Assembly (NCBI RefSeq): GCF_030035675.1
Contig: NC_084499.1
Location: 15,156,610-15,220,609 of the forward strand
DNA: 64,000 nucleotides
DNA from: Rhineura floridana
Lineage: Eukaryota; Chordata; Lepidosauria; Squamata; Rhineuridae
Direction: 5' to 3'
Shown: positions 45,230-55,821 of the stretch, piece by piece
How positions within the stretch are numbered: position 1 is the stretch's first letter
Layout: each line of letters begins with the position of its first letter
Translations under genes and position numbers: made by a program
The notes under the pieces: model-generated
What the model saw: only the letters and a program-made list of their open reading frames with translations
What the model was told of the DNA's origin: nothing
Database searches by the model: none

Positions 45230-45720
45230 CCCTGGCCACCCAACCCCCTGGCATGCAGGCCCTAGAAGGTTGCCCGGCAGGAAATGTGGCCCCGGGCGGC
45301 CCCTACAACACCCCGGCAGCTGGAGAGACGCTCTGCTAGAGGAAAAGGCATTTGGGCACCGGTGGCGTTGTCAAGGCAGCGGGGGAAGATGGACGAGGTT
45401 TTTCTTGAAGCCGTGCTGCTCCTGCCTGGCCTCCAGCCGAGGTCCATCTGGTGCCTCGTTAGGACGTAATGACCTCTCAACTTCCGAGAGAGGAATTGGT
45501 AAACAGGGCCGGGGAGGACGCCTTCCTCGGCGGCAGCCAGGGCCCCGGCCAGCGTCGCCACGGCAACGAGCACAGCTGGGTCAGCAGCAGCTTCCCTGCG
45601 TGCCGAATAGCTCGCATTTTTCAAGGTCTAAGCAGCTCCCAGAAATAGAGATTGGGGAGGCAGCTGCCGGCTGGGCTGGACTCGGCCGGAAAGCGTAGAG
45701 GCAGCGGAGATGGCCTACCA
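45230..45720. other. GC-rich patch in a short intron
   Basis: CpG-bearing sequence (ccccgggcggcccctac, ccccggccagcgtcgccac) unlike the AT-rich introns. Open frames of 207 codons (plus, 45075-45698) and 120 codons (minus, 45262-45624) are explained by GC content; neither has domains or a flanking splice site I trust. A CpG island or alternative promoter is possible. Confidence 0.35.
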
Positions 45721-45804
45721 ATCTTATTCACCAAGGGCTGCAGCCAAATATTTTCTATTCGGAGGAGACCCATCGAAATTCACGGCCCACAGTTAGCCAT
45801 GTAC

Positions 45805-46175
45805 GGTCATCTCAATTTACTCAGAGTAGACCCATTGAGATTAGTGGACCCCAGCTAGTCACAGCCATTCATTCCAACGGGCACTATTGTTATTATTATT
45901 GATTACATTTGCACCCCGCCTTTCTTTTCCTGATAGAAACCCAAGGCGGCTTACATGTGGTTCCCAGGCGGTCTCCCATCCAGGCACTGACCAGACCTGA
46001 CCCTACTTAGCTTCAGTAGGGAGCTGGCCACATGTGCCTTCAGACCATAGCCTGAGACTATGGGTATGCGATGCTAGACCTAATCAGAGTAGACCCACTG
46101 AAGTTAAGAGACCTGACTTCAGTTCATTCCTTTCAGTGAACCTGCTCTGGGTAGGATTTTGTTGAATGCAACCCC
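45805..46175. repeat. Foldback units around a LINE tail with 5S-like sequence
   Basis: 45805-45890 and 46075-46175 are second-family foldbacks (actcagagtagacccattga). 45893-45960 is an antisense LINE tail. 45962-46013 (cccaggcggtctcccatcc, gacctgaccctacttagctt) closely matches the inverse of 5S rRNA in its internal promoter region. Confidence 0.6.
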
Positions 46176-46479
46176 TTATTTAATTCCATGTACTAATCAC
46201 TTCCTACGAAACATCTTGAAGCAATGTTATAATAACAACACACACACATCAAAAACAATTTCATATATATTTGTCAGGACTGTGCCACTTTTGAACCGCA
46301 AGGAAGAACTTGCATACCCCCATTCCAAAAGGAAAAAAAAAATCTCGCTTGCATGTAGAAAGCTAGCACGTCAGGTGAAAGGTTAGGCCAGAGCCCTTCC
46401 CCCTGATATGCAGGGATGACAGGGAGAGACTTTCACAAATGAATTATACGGAGAAGCATTTCATCATGAGAATATGGTA

Positions 46480-46860
46480 AGAACCTACCCAGACTCTTAG
46501 GTCTTCCTCTGAGGCCCTTCTCCAGGTCCCCCCCTTTGAGGGAAGCTTGGAGGGTGGTTACAAGGGAGAGGGCCTTCTCAGTTGTGGCTCGCCACCTGTG
46601 GAAGGTGCTCCCCAGTGAGGCCCGCCTGGTGCCTTCATTGACATTGTTTCAGGACCAGGCATTTGACAGATTGAGATGAGGTTGTTGTGTTATTAGTTTG
46701 CTCTGTGGCTGCCAGGGGGTGTTGTTGTTTCATTGTGTGTGTGTGTGTGTGTGTGTTTAATAGCATGATATATTTGTTTTGTTTTTAACATTGTTGTAAG
46801 TCGCTTGGAGGCCTTTGGGTAACAAGCAACGAATAAATCAAATCAATCAATCAATAAGAT
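46480..46860 (+). repeat. L2/CR1-clade LINE 3' end
   Basis: Reads RAFSVVARHLWKVLPSEAR-like residues (46565-46630), then a 3' UTR with a (GT)n run at 46733-46757, ending tcgcttggaggcctttgg and AATAAATC. Confidence 0.6.
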
Positions 46861-47226
46861 AAAATAAGTAGATATAATACCTATTACTAACATACACACA
46901 GACCCATCCTCGTTTGGGAAGGATGGGGGGAAATAGTGTTTTAGGAGAGGGGCTGCTCTTTATCAAGGACAAGGCAGCCGAAACTGCCACTGACATTAGC
47001 TGTTAACTTGTGCTTGAGCTTGCCTTTTCCTCTGCCCTCCCATTCCTCTTTTCCTTGTGTGCCAAGTCTTTTTAGATTGGAAGCCTAATTTTTGTACACT
47101 GCTCCAGTAGCCCTTTTTGTGTGTGTCTAAAAGGTGGAGTATAAATGCTGCAAATAAATAAGGAGCAGAGTGGAGACTGATCAGAGCAAACGAGGAAATA
47201 TATATATGTATTTGAAAACCACTTAC

Positions 47227-47282
47227 CCCTTCAGAAGCGCAGGCAAACTTCTCTGAGATCATAAAAGGCACACCTTCCATGG
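47227..47282 (-). CDS. MVB12B: MVB12B antepenultimate coding exon
   Basis: 56 bases on the minus strand, from acceptor tttgtacttgtttttag to donor gtaagt (47226-47221). The first two bases (CC) complete a codon begun in the previous exon, as expected for the alanine of human ...ISAMDGVPF. Then 18 codons read MEGVPFMISEKFACASEG. GVPFMISEKF is the start of the UMA domain (human MDGVPFMISEKFSCVPES from memory). The change SCVPES to ACASEG is a local divergence in a conserved block. The exon ends on a codon boundary, matching the next exon. The upstream exon, expected to end with TYR-ALA-ILE-like codons, was not found in the window. Confidence 0.93.
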
Positions 47283-47372
47283 CTAAAAACAAGTACAAAG
47301 AGAGTCACTGGCCATCGGCACTCAACTTCTTGTTTCTGAATTATGGCACACTTTTTCACTCACATTCCCCAA

Positions 47373-47378
<6 letters not shown>

Positions 47379-47420
<42 letters not shown>
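47379..47420. repeat. (TC)n(AC)n compound microsatellite
   Basis: About 14 TC units followed by 6-7 AC units. Confidence 0.9.
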
Positions 47421-47421
<1 letters not shown>

Positions 47422-47508
47422 TGCACACATCACATTATAATCAAGATGGCCTTGGAATGTGTAAAAAAATGCACATTCTAGGGTAAAGCATGTATAAAAA
47501 TGGATATA

Positions 47509-47741
47509 TTGGTGTGGCGTAGTGGTTAGGGCGTTGGACTACAACCTGAGAGACCAGGGTTCAAATCCCCACACAGCCATGAAGCTCACTGGGTGACCTT
47601 GGGCCAGTCACTGCCTCTCAGACTCGGAGGAAGGCAATGGTAAACCCCCTCTGAATACCACTTACCATGAAAACCCTATTCATAGGGTCACCATAAGTCA
47701 GAATCGACTTGAAGGTAGTCAATTTCATTTTTCATTGGTGA
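47509..47741 (+). repeat. Sauria-type SINE with RTE-like tail, full length
   Basis: ggtgtggcgtagtggttagg head, agggttcaaatcccc B-box region, ggaaggcaatggtaaacccc and catagggtcaccataagtca tail. One of the cleanest copies. Confidence 0.9.
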
Positions 47742-47849
47742 AAAACAACATGCAAAGGGAGAAACGGCTTTGCAAAAATGTGTATCTTGGGCACAATTGG
47801 TTTGCAAAAACATATATATTTGTAGAAATGCACATTAGCTACTGGGCCA

Positions 47850-48305
47850 AGTTCAAAGTTGTAAGCCCCATACAGCTTGAGACCTGAAAGATTGTCAGCC
47901 CCCCTTATATACTCAGCCGACCCCTGCGCTCTGCAGGTGAGGGCCTCCTGCAGATACCATCTTATCAGAAGGTCCATTCTGCACAATATAGGAAACGGAC
48001 CTTTCGTGTAGTGGCACCTTCCCTTTGGAATTCCCTCCCCTTAAATATCAGACAGGCACCATCTCTGTTATCTTTTTGGTGCCTACTGAAGACCTTCCTC
48101 TTTCAACAAGCTTTTTTAGTAGAGACTTTATTCCAGTCTGCATCTGTGCTGGAACTGCTCTTTAAGCTCTTGTTAGTTTTGTTTTAATATGCTTCGAAGT
48201 CTTTTGTTTTCAAGATGTTTTAGAGTGTTTTTAGTGTGGGGGGATTGTTTGCTGCCCTGAACACCTCCTAGGAGGAAGGACAGGGTATAAATTTAATAAA
48301 TCAAT
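47850..48305 (+). repeat. L2/CR1-clade LINE 3' end with ORF C-terminus
   Basis: Contains VAPSLWNSLPLNIRQAPSL (48010-48066), the conserved C-terminal segment, then the 3' UTR and ctaggaggaaggacagggta tail with AATAAATC. Confidence 0.75.
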
Positions 48306-48754
48306 TAACAGCCAAATTAAAATGCTGATGAATTTGCAGGAGGACTTTTTTTAAAACAAGCAAACAAATTTGCAAACAGATGCGGGAAAACTGGAGACCT
48401 AACTTAAGATTTGGGGGGGGGGGAGAGTCACAGAGAGAATCTGAAATGGACAGAGTCACCCCTCCCTAGTTTGGACCTCCAAGGACTTGGATATCTCAAC
48501 CCCAGTGCGGACAGCAAATAAGGGTGCCTGCTGGGTGAGGAGAGGGAACATGGCAAGCAAAAAAGCCATTCCTCTTCAGTCTTGGGGTACCCTTGGACTG
48601 CTCTCCTTTAGGGAAAGGGGGCATCTCAGGGGCAGGACATGTGCTTTCTATAACAGGAGTAGGGAACTTTCTCTGACCTTCAGGGAGGGCCACATTCCCT
48701 TCCGAGTAACCTCCACAGGGCCACATGCCAGCAGTGAGTAGACCACAGGCAAAC

Positions 48755-49320
48755 GTTCCAAGGGCATGGAGCGACTCCCCTATGAGGAAAGGCTGCAGCG
48801 TTTGGGGCTCTTGAGCTTCAAGAAAAGGCAAGTGAAGAGGCGACAGGACAGAAGCATATAAAACTACGCATGGCATGGAGAAAGCAGGAAGAGTTTTTTT
48901 TTTCTCCCTGTCTCGTAACACAAGAATTTGTGGACATCCAACGAAGGCGCACGTTGGAAGATTCAGGCCAGGCAAAAGAAAGGACCTCTTCGCCCAGCGC
49001 ATTTTGTTAAACGATGGAATTCGCTCCGACAGGACGCAGTGCTGGCTGACAACTTGGATGCCTTTCAAAGAGGGTTAGACAAACGCATGGAGGATAAGGC
49101 TAGCAATGGCTATTAGCCATCATGGCTGTGCTCTGCCTCCAGTGTCGGAGACAGGATGCTTCTGGATACCGGTTGTCAGAAAGCGTAGAAGGGGAGGGTG
49201 CTCTTGCGCTCTGGTCCTGCTTGTGGGCTTCCCATTGGGGCATCCGGTTGGCCACAGTGAGAACAGGATGCTTGACTAGATGGGCCACTGGCCTGATCTG
49301 GTAGGTTCTTTTCTTCTAAG
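48755..49320 (+). repeat. CR1 3' region, longest copy
   Basis: Runs from ggagcgactcccctatgagg through gaattcgctccgacaggacg to ctagatgggccactggcctg, the full order of a CR1 3' UTR. The 190-codon minus frame at 48496-49068 is its shadow. Confidence 0.8.
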
Positions 49321-49361
49321 TGAGTGGAGCAAGAAATGTAAATTTTCCTTTTGTGTCCCAG

Positions 49362-49615
49362 GCTCTATGGCCAAACTACCCTGAACAAGCCCGATCTCGC
49401 CTGATCTCGGAAGCTAAGCAGGGTCAGGCCTGGTCTGTACTTGGATGGGAGACCGCCTGGGAATATCAGGTGCCGTAGGCTTAGAGGAAGGCAATGGTAA
49501 ACCACCTCGGAATACCTCTTACCATGAAAACCCTACGAATATATATATAAAAAAAGATTCATAGGGTCACCACAAGTCCTAATCGACTTGAAGGCATATA
49601 ACAACAACAGCAGGC
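49362..49615 (+). repeat. 5S-rRNA-headed SINE, full-length head
   Basis: 49362-49482 (121 bases, the length of 5S rRNA) follows 5S throughout: ccctgaacaagcccgatctc, ctcggaagctaagcagggtc, gggagaccgcctgggaat. The RTE-like tail follows (gaggaaggcaatggtaaacc, cttgaaggcatataacaaca), with a short AT insertion at 49539-49557. Internal box A and box C regions look largely intact. Confidence 0.9.
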
Positions 49616-49924
49616 AACCTTCTACACACAAACACACAAGGTTCCCCACCTGAGCTATAGGGTGAGTGGGTCTTTCCTCACCAATTGGAACTTAAGGCTC
49701 ACTATCAGATAGGGAGCTATTACAATGCAGCCAAATCCCTCAGTCCGAAACAAACAGAGGGCAGCAAAAGGAGAAAGAAAGCAGGAAGGAAGACTCTTAC
49801 ACATCACATGGCCTCTGAGTGTTTCTCCCTTGGCCTGAATTACCTTCATGTATTTTGCATGGGTGATGCATTTCAGCCTCTTTCAAGGTCCTTTTATACA
49901 TATATATGTATAAAATGATGAGAG

Positions 49925-50160
49925 CCAGTGTGGTGCAGTGGTTACAGAACTGGACTGGGCCCTGGGTCAGTGTGGTGCAGCGGTTGGAGTGTTGGGACTG
50001 GTTCAAATCCCTGCTCGGCCATGGAGGTCACTGGGTGGCCTTGGGCCAGTCACTGTCTCTCAGCCTAACCCACATTGCAGGGTTGTGGTGAGCATAAAAC
50101 TGGGCGGAGAACCATGTTTGTACGCCACCTCAAGCTCTTTGTAGGAAAGGTGGAATACTT
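49925..50160 (+). repeat. Sauria-type SINE with two heads and L2-like tail
   Basis: gtgtggtgcagtggttacag at 49928 is followed by a second head gtgtggtgcagcggttggag at 49970, then one body and the tail cagggttgtggtgagcataa. Confidence 0.8.
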
Positions 50161-50186
50161 GCAGTTGTCCACTCTTAGTGCTGTAA

Positions 50187-51460
50187 GAAGCAGCCTTATG
50201 TCGAGCAAGACCACTGGTTCATCTAGTTCTGTACTGTCTACACTGACTGGCAGCGGCTCTTTGCTCTGCCAGCCCTACCTGGAGATGCCAGGGATTGAAC
50301 CTGGGACCTTCTGCATGCAAGGCAGATGCTCTGCCTCTGAACCGTGGCCCTCAGGACCAGAGAACACCAGGAGCCCGGGGCCAAGAAGCATGACGGAAAC
50401 AAGGACTTAAGGACAACTAAGAATACAGGAACACAACAGAGTTCCAGAAGTTGCTCAAGCAAGCCCTGAAGTCCTCCACTGAGAAGCTGCCATTCCACGG
50501 TTGACCACACAGGGGTGCTGCACACAGATCAAGAAGTTCCTGCTGTTTGTAGTCCCTCATTCTTCCTTAGGAGTAACAGAAGTGGGTTGAAATAGGTCAT
50601 GGGGCATGATCGGAAGGCCCATGAAATAGCCCTCTTGCTGAAGCTAAGATGGCCAGTGCCTGGATGAGAGACCCTACAAACTCTGCCTGGCATTCCATGC
50701 TGAAAGAAACTGGGATATTCATAAACCACGCAGAACCATCACAAACCAAAGCAAATGTCTTTCAGCATCACTTCAGCTGAGAAAGACGTCACATCCCTTT
50801 CCAGATAATTTCAAATTAGCATGCAGGTGGGCGGCTAGTGGGAAGTCAGAACTACGCCCTCTTTCCAAATTGGAAACTGGCAATAAGAATCTGGATTTCT
50901 TAGTGATTTTTTTTTTGAAAGAGCTTTTTTCTAGCAGAACTCAGCTTTTGGCAAGTGTTAATGGATGTCAGCTGTCATGGTTTGGTGGTAAACTCTGACA
51001 ATCCATACAAGAAAAGTTTCTGAAACTGCAGATTTTAAACTTTTTATCAACAGTTTTAACTACAGCTAAACTTCAAATGGAGACATTTTGGAGGAGAAGA
51101 CAGCAGGCACCAACGTATTTAAGAAACTGTAGATAGGGAGTTGCCTTAAACAGAGTCAGACCACTGGTTCATCTAGCTCAGTATTGCCTACACTGACTGG
51201 CAGCAGCTCTCCTGGTTTTCAGTCAGGAGTCCTTCCCAGCCCTACCTGGAATTATGAACTTGAGACTCAGTGCAGATGCTCTGTCCCTGAGCTACACCAC
51301 TTCCCCAAGGACCCCATTTCAAACCCAGTTTCAAAGCCCCAGCTGCTATGGGGCTCATTGGGAGACCTTGCCCCAGTCATTCTCTTCCAGCCTAGCCCAC
51401 TACACGGGGTTGTTGTGAGGATAACATGGAGCTGGAGACCAGACCATGCAGACCTAATCA
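50187..51460 (-). repeat. tRNA-derived SINEs and a SINE remnant around unclassified intron
   Basis: 50187-50352 and 51133-51305 are antisense tRNA-derived SINEs. 51330-51460 is a sense Sauria-type remnant (cggggttgttgtgaggataa). 50353-51132 has no exon or classified repeat; 50760-51060 is AT-rich. Confidence 0.65.
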
Positions 51461-51959
51461 ATGTTCTGATTAGGGATGTGCCAGAATTCTGGCCAATTAG
51501 GATTGGTACCGAATTTTCCTTTAATTTGCGTAGTCTCTATCGTTGCGGATTTTTATGCAGCGCTTTCCCGTGGCTAGTTTCAAAAACTGGTCTTTTTAAA
51601 AGCCTTTAAAATGTCAGTATTAAGAATGATAATTTTATCTATATTTCCTTTCACTTACTGATATTTCCTTTCAAAATGTTAATAATGATCGCAATCTTTC
51701 TTTTTGGCGAGGAAAAGAACGGAATGGAAAAAGCAGCAGGTAGCGAACAAAGAATGAACGGGAATCGATACCATTCTGTTGGGTTGGCGGAATGCTTTCG
51801 AGCTGTCACCGGCCAATAGATCCCATCCCTAGTCCTGCCTTACTTGGAGGAACGGTATGCTATAATAAAAAAAAAAATAGCCAGTACCATGCATGGAGAA
51901 GCCCACAAAGGATGCAAACTGGGGGGGAAGGTAGATATATGCCAAAATGGCTCATTGCT
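51461..51959. other. Intron, nothing recognised
   Basis: 51460-51850 may be an old Ac-type MITE (ttagggatgtgccagaattc start, atcccatccctag end). No exon. Confidence 0.4.
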
Positions 51960-52380
51960 ACAACGTGGATTCGCCCAAGCAGATGAGCTTCCGCAGAGCT
52001 GTAATTAAGGAAACCTGTAATTAAGCGGGTGCCCTTTATCGGAACGATTGTGCTTTAAAAAGAAAAAGAAAAGAAATGTCAGGATGCACAATGCGGCCTG
52101 TTATTAATGCCGCGGCGTCAAAGAGAAGCGAACGCAGAGCCGCGAGAATCAGTCTCGTCAAGGTCTGTCACGGAGAGATTATTTGTGAAATCGACGCTTC
52201 GGGATGGAGGTGGGCGGACGGGACCGAGGAGGAGCGGAGGGGAAGGGAGGAAATGGAAACGCAACGGTTGCTTCTTAGGGACAGAGCGTCGGAAAATGAT
52301 TGCCATGACCTGCTTCCCGCAGCCGTGGTAGGAAGCATCCTCGACCCCTTCCCGGCAATATCTCCTGCCACCTGACCCCC
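51960..52380. promoter_or_regulatory. Repeat-free, CpG-bearing island, enhancer candidate
   Basis: Duplicated ctgtaattaaggaaacctgt motif (51998-52024), gttattaatgccgcggcgtc and gagattatttgtgaaatcg, with several CpGs. No splice-flanked frame; the 125-codon minus frame has no domain. Confidence 0.4.
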
Positions 52381-52409
52381 TCCTTGCAGCAGCTAGCAGG
52401 GGCAGTGTG

Positions 52410-53417
52410 ATGGCTGGTGCCCATTCGGACTGGCAGGGCGGAAGGCTGGGAGCCCAACGGTAGGTGGAGCCAGGGCCAATGGCAGGTGCAGCCAACCAAT
52501 TCTAGCTTTGCCCCCGCCCTACTCTCTGCTGAGTTCGACAAGGGCAACCCTGAGCGTGAGGAGGAGGAAGCTCAGGGGTAGTGCCAGCCCCTGGACCGCT
52601 AAGTAAGAAGGCAAGCAGGCGGAGGTTGGCCAAGGGTAGAGAGGGCTGCCACTCAGTGGTAGAGCATCTATTTTGCACGCAGAAGGTCCAAGGCTCAACC
52701 CCTGGCATCTCCAGGGAGGGCTGGGAGAAGATCCGGCCCGAAATCCTGGAAAACTACAGGCCAGGGTGCGTAGGCAATGTTGAGCTAGAAGGAGCAGTGC
52801 TCTGGCTCAGTATAATTCTATGTTCCTACATTCTCAGCTACATTCCATAAAGGGAGCCACAGACCTGAACTTTCAAGATATGAACAGGGTGGTTTACAAC
52901 AAATGCTATTTGGAGGTTGCTGATTCATAGGGTCGCCATAAGTCGAAATCGAAGGCACATAACGCACACACATTCTCAGCTTAACATGGGCAGTGCCCCA
53001 TTTGCCCTAACGGACTAACCTCCACTGGCTCGGGGTCTTGAACTGAAGACTCTAGGACGGGTATGGGGACCTTTTGGCCCTCTGGATGTCGCCGAACGAC
53101 AACTCCCACCGGCTTCAACAAGAACGGCCAAGAGCCGGAGATGATGGGAGTTGTTGTTCAGCAACATCTGGAGAGCCAAAGATTCCCCAGCTCTGCTCGA
53201 TAGATATGGTTCACATGTCCTTTAGGGAAGGGCCGTAGCTCCGGGAAAGGGGTTTCGCTCAGTAGAGCATCTGCTTTGCACACAGAAGGCCCCAGATTCA
53301 AACCCTGACACCTCCAAGGAAGGATGAGGAGGCCCCCTGTCCAAAAGCCTGGAGAACTGTTGACAGTCAGTGTAGATAATATGGCGCTAGATGGCCCAGT
53401 GATTTGACACAGTATAG
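52410..53417. repeat. Repeat cluster: DNA transposon, SINEs, RTE end, foldback
   Basis: 52410-52630 cagtggcggctgg family; 52645-52829 and 53228-53417 tRNA-derived SINEs, sense; 52910-52972 RTE 3' end (catagggtcgccataagtcg); 52975-53056 DNA-transposon end, an inverted match to 42905-42985; 53057-53197 foldback MITE. Confidence 0.65.
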
Positions 53418-55049
53418 GGAAGGGCCGATGAAACTGCAGTACTGCTTTCCGGCCACTATCCGGTTGGCGCTGCAGAGCGGGGTTAGGTCAGGCCAAAAAC
53501 TCCTTCTGCTCAAGACCCGCCTCAGCGATGCAACGGCCAGATTTCCTGGCACGGGTTGTGTGTGTGTCCATCAGGGCTGCTGCGTATTATTGCTGGCACA
53601 GTTGTGCAGGTCGTTGCAAAAGCACAGCCAGCCTTTGAAGTGGCTTTCCACAAAGGCGATGGGCGTGTCAGGCACTGCTAGGCCAGCGCACAGCTCCCCC
53701 ATGTGGTGAGCCACTGAACTACATGTGGGAGCTTCTCAGTGGAGGACCTTCAGGTCCTAGGTTGACTCCACCCACCCTGGCTGGCCACTGGATCCACCTG
53801 AACAGGAAGCAGCGTGAAGAGAACTTTGTGTTTCATTGAGCCGCTCTAGTGCAATAAGATCTCCCTCGTGGCTGGCATGTTCCTGTATTCTTGGTCCTGA
53901 TTTGCTCCTGCCTCTGGGCTTGCCCTTCTGCCCCGACTTGCTCTCAGACCCTGATTGGCTGGTCCCAGGACTGAAGGCTCACCTCAGACTACTGCTCTCT
54001 GCACAGCTCTAGCATGATGAAAACTGTGACATCACAACATAGTGGCTAAGCTTGATCTGATTTGCAGTTTTACGTTTCTACATCTCTTTGCAAGAGGCCT
54101 GATGCTTTTGAGAAGACGGGTTAGGAATGCAAAAGGGGGGGGGAAATGTGTACAAAAGCACACTGTCTCTCTTTCTCCAGACATCGGCATATTATGCGCC
54201 ATAATGTGCTTGCCCTTCTTCCGTGCACATCAGATCCCCTGCTTCAACCTCAAATTGTCAAATCGGCAATTCATCTCTCTCCAGAATAGCTATATTTTTA
54301 GCAAGCGATACCAATGCTCTCCTAAATTTAAACACACTGATGAATTCCTATTGGCCACATCGGGTAAATATATTGAGTTGCAAGAAGACAAAGAACTGGA
54401 GCTGAAAACAGAACAACATTCCCTTGAATAATAAGCACTTGTTCTCTTCAAAGAAAAACAAACAATGGGATCAGAAACAGGAGGAATTCTAACTACTAAT
54501 TGCCGTTATTATCTCAAACACGGATATATATATCTATATCTATGCACAGCGTTCATTGTGATTATGAAAACGCGTGCAATTGTTCCTGTTGACTCAAAGA
54601 TCAGATGGTTTCCTCGAATCGATGTTAATAAAGAACCTTCTGGGATAAAGAATGTGACAAGCTCAAAAGAAAATGCTCTAAAAGAAAAAAAAATCAAATA
54701 TAGCTGTCAAGTGCTGTTGTGGCTAGAATAAGGACTCTGCCAAATTTTTGCTTATGGAAATTGCATGGGGCTGAAAACTTGTAGAACAATACCAGTTCAT
54801 ATACCTGTTTTGTGTGTTCTCTGAAGTTCCCTCTCTCCAATTTACAACACACACTATTAATAATATCAATAATATCACAAAATCATGCTGCTAATCACAT
54901 TTTCAAAATCAGAATAAGTCTCCTCACTCTGAAACCTATCCCCCTATCCCTGGACTATGCCATGTAGCTAATCAGAGTTGGCTAGATGATGTCACAAAGC
55001 CATTTCAGAGTGATGCTTCCTATCCTCACATCCTGGGTAGAGAGACATT
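53418..55049. other. Intron, no exon seen
   Basis: Mostly unclassified. 54040-54430 holds a 129-codon plus frame (54042-54431) without domains. 54180-54400 and 54560-54730 are AT-rich and repeat-free. A TATATATATCTATATC run lies near 54522. Confidence 0.35.
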
Positions 55050-55170
55050 GAGTTGTATCCAACATTAGTCATACTCAGAGTAGACTCATTTAAATTAACA
55101 GACATGATTGAGATCTAGCACTTTCCATAGGTCTACTCTGAGTAGAATTTTGTTGGCTACAACCTATTTT
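55050..55170. repeat. Second foldback family
   Basis: catactcagagtagactcat and its inverted partner taggtctactctgagtagaa. Confidence 0.65.
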
Positions 55171-55821
55171 CATTTCATTTCACAGCCTCCCAAACTGAGT
55201 AATTACCAGACCAGGAGAGAAAGAAGCTCCAGGTAGAATCAGAAATGGTTGGGAACTCTCCCATCTGCAGCCCTAATTGTCTCACCTTGAGGGACAACTC
55301 ATCAGGGATCCAGGACTATGAAGCCCTCTCAATCTCCAGAGTGACTCCTCCCACCTTGACAGCCCATTGGCCTTCCCTGACCTTGTTGAGCTCTAAAAAG
55401 CTTCTCGGTCATCAACTGACCTTTCCTTGCCATGGTCCTACCCCTAGGTTCTTCCTTCTCTACCTGCTGGATACCCCTTCAGACCCCAACTCCCAGGAAC
55501 TGAAGATTCACGCTCCAACAACTGAAAAATAGCAGGACGTAAAAGTTAGGCGCATATCGACCCCACTGAAAGCACAGAACCAAGGACCGATTTTATGCAA
55601 CTAACAGAAGTGGTAAAGCTGCAGACGTGGACTGTGCCATTTCTGACCATAGGTGTGCCCATTCACAGTAGGGGTTATATGCTTCAAGGAAAATACTGCT
55701 TGCATAAACACTCCAATGTCTTCCATGGCACAGAATGCTCTCGGCATGTGGACTATGAAGAAAGCATCACCCTACCACCACTACTGTTGTTGCGGATGGA
55801 GGAGCCCGTTCTTCTAGGAAG
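55171..55821. other. Intron, nothing recognised
   Basis: Frames up to 113 codons, no domain or splice context. Possibly an old repeat. Confidence 0.35.

Larger units (their letters stand above)
47440..48475. mobile_element. Ac-type hAT MITE carrying two later insertions
   Basis: Family sequence in three pieces: about 47440-47508, 47742-47849 and 48306-48475 (ending cacccctccctag). The gaps are a Sauria-type SINE and a LINE 3' end. Confidence 0.65.

Noticed and set aside
45159-45260. Alternative MVB12B exon ending at the duplicated donor
   Set aside because: No polypyrimidine tract plus AG acceptor is visible within a reasonable distance upstream on the minus strand.
45075-45698. 207-codon plus-strand frame
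   Set aside because: Starts in a microsatellite and is kept open by GC-rich sequence; no domain and no splice sites of quality.
48496-49068. 190-codon minus-strand frame
   Set aside because: Lies antisense over a CR1 3' region; no conserved protein features.
49362-49482. Functional 5S rRNA gene
   Set aside because: The 5S-like head is followed directly by a SINE tail and not by a T-run terminator, and a second diverged copy has the same tail.
54042-54431. 129-codon plus-strand frame as a host gene
   Set aside because: No signal, domain or splice context; AT-rich intron sequence.
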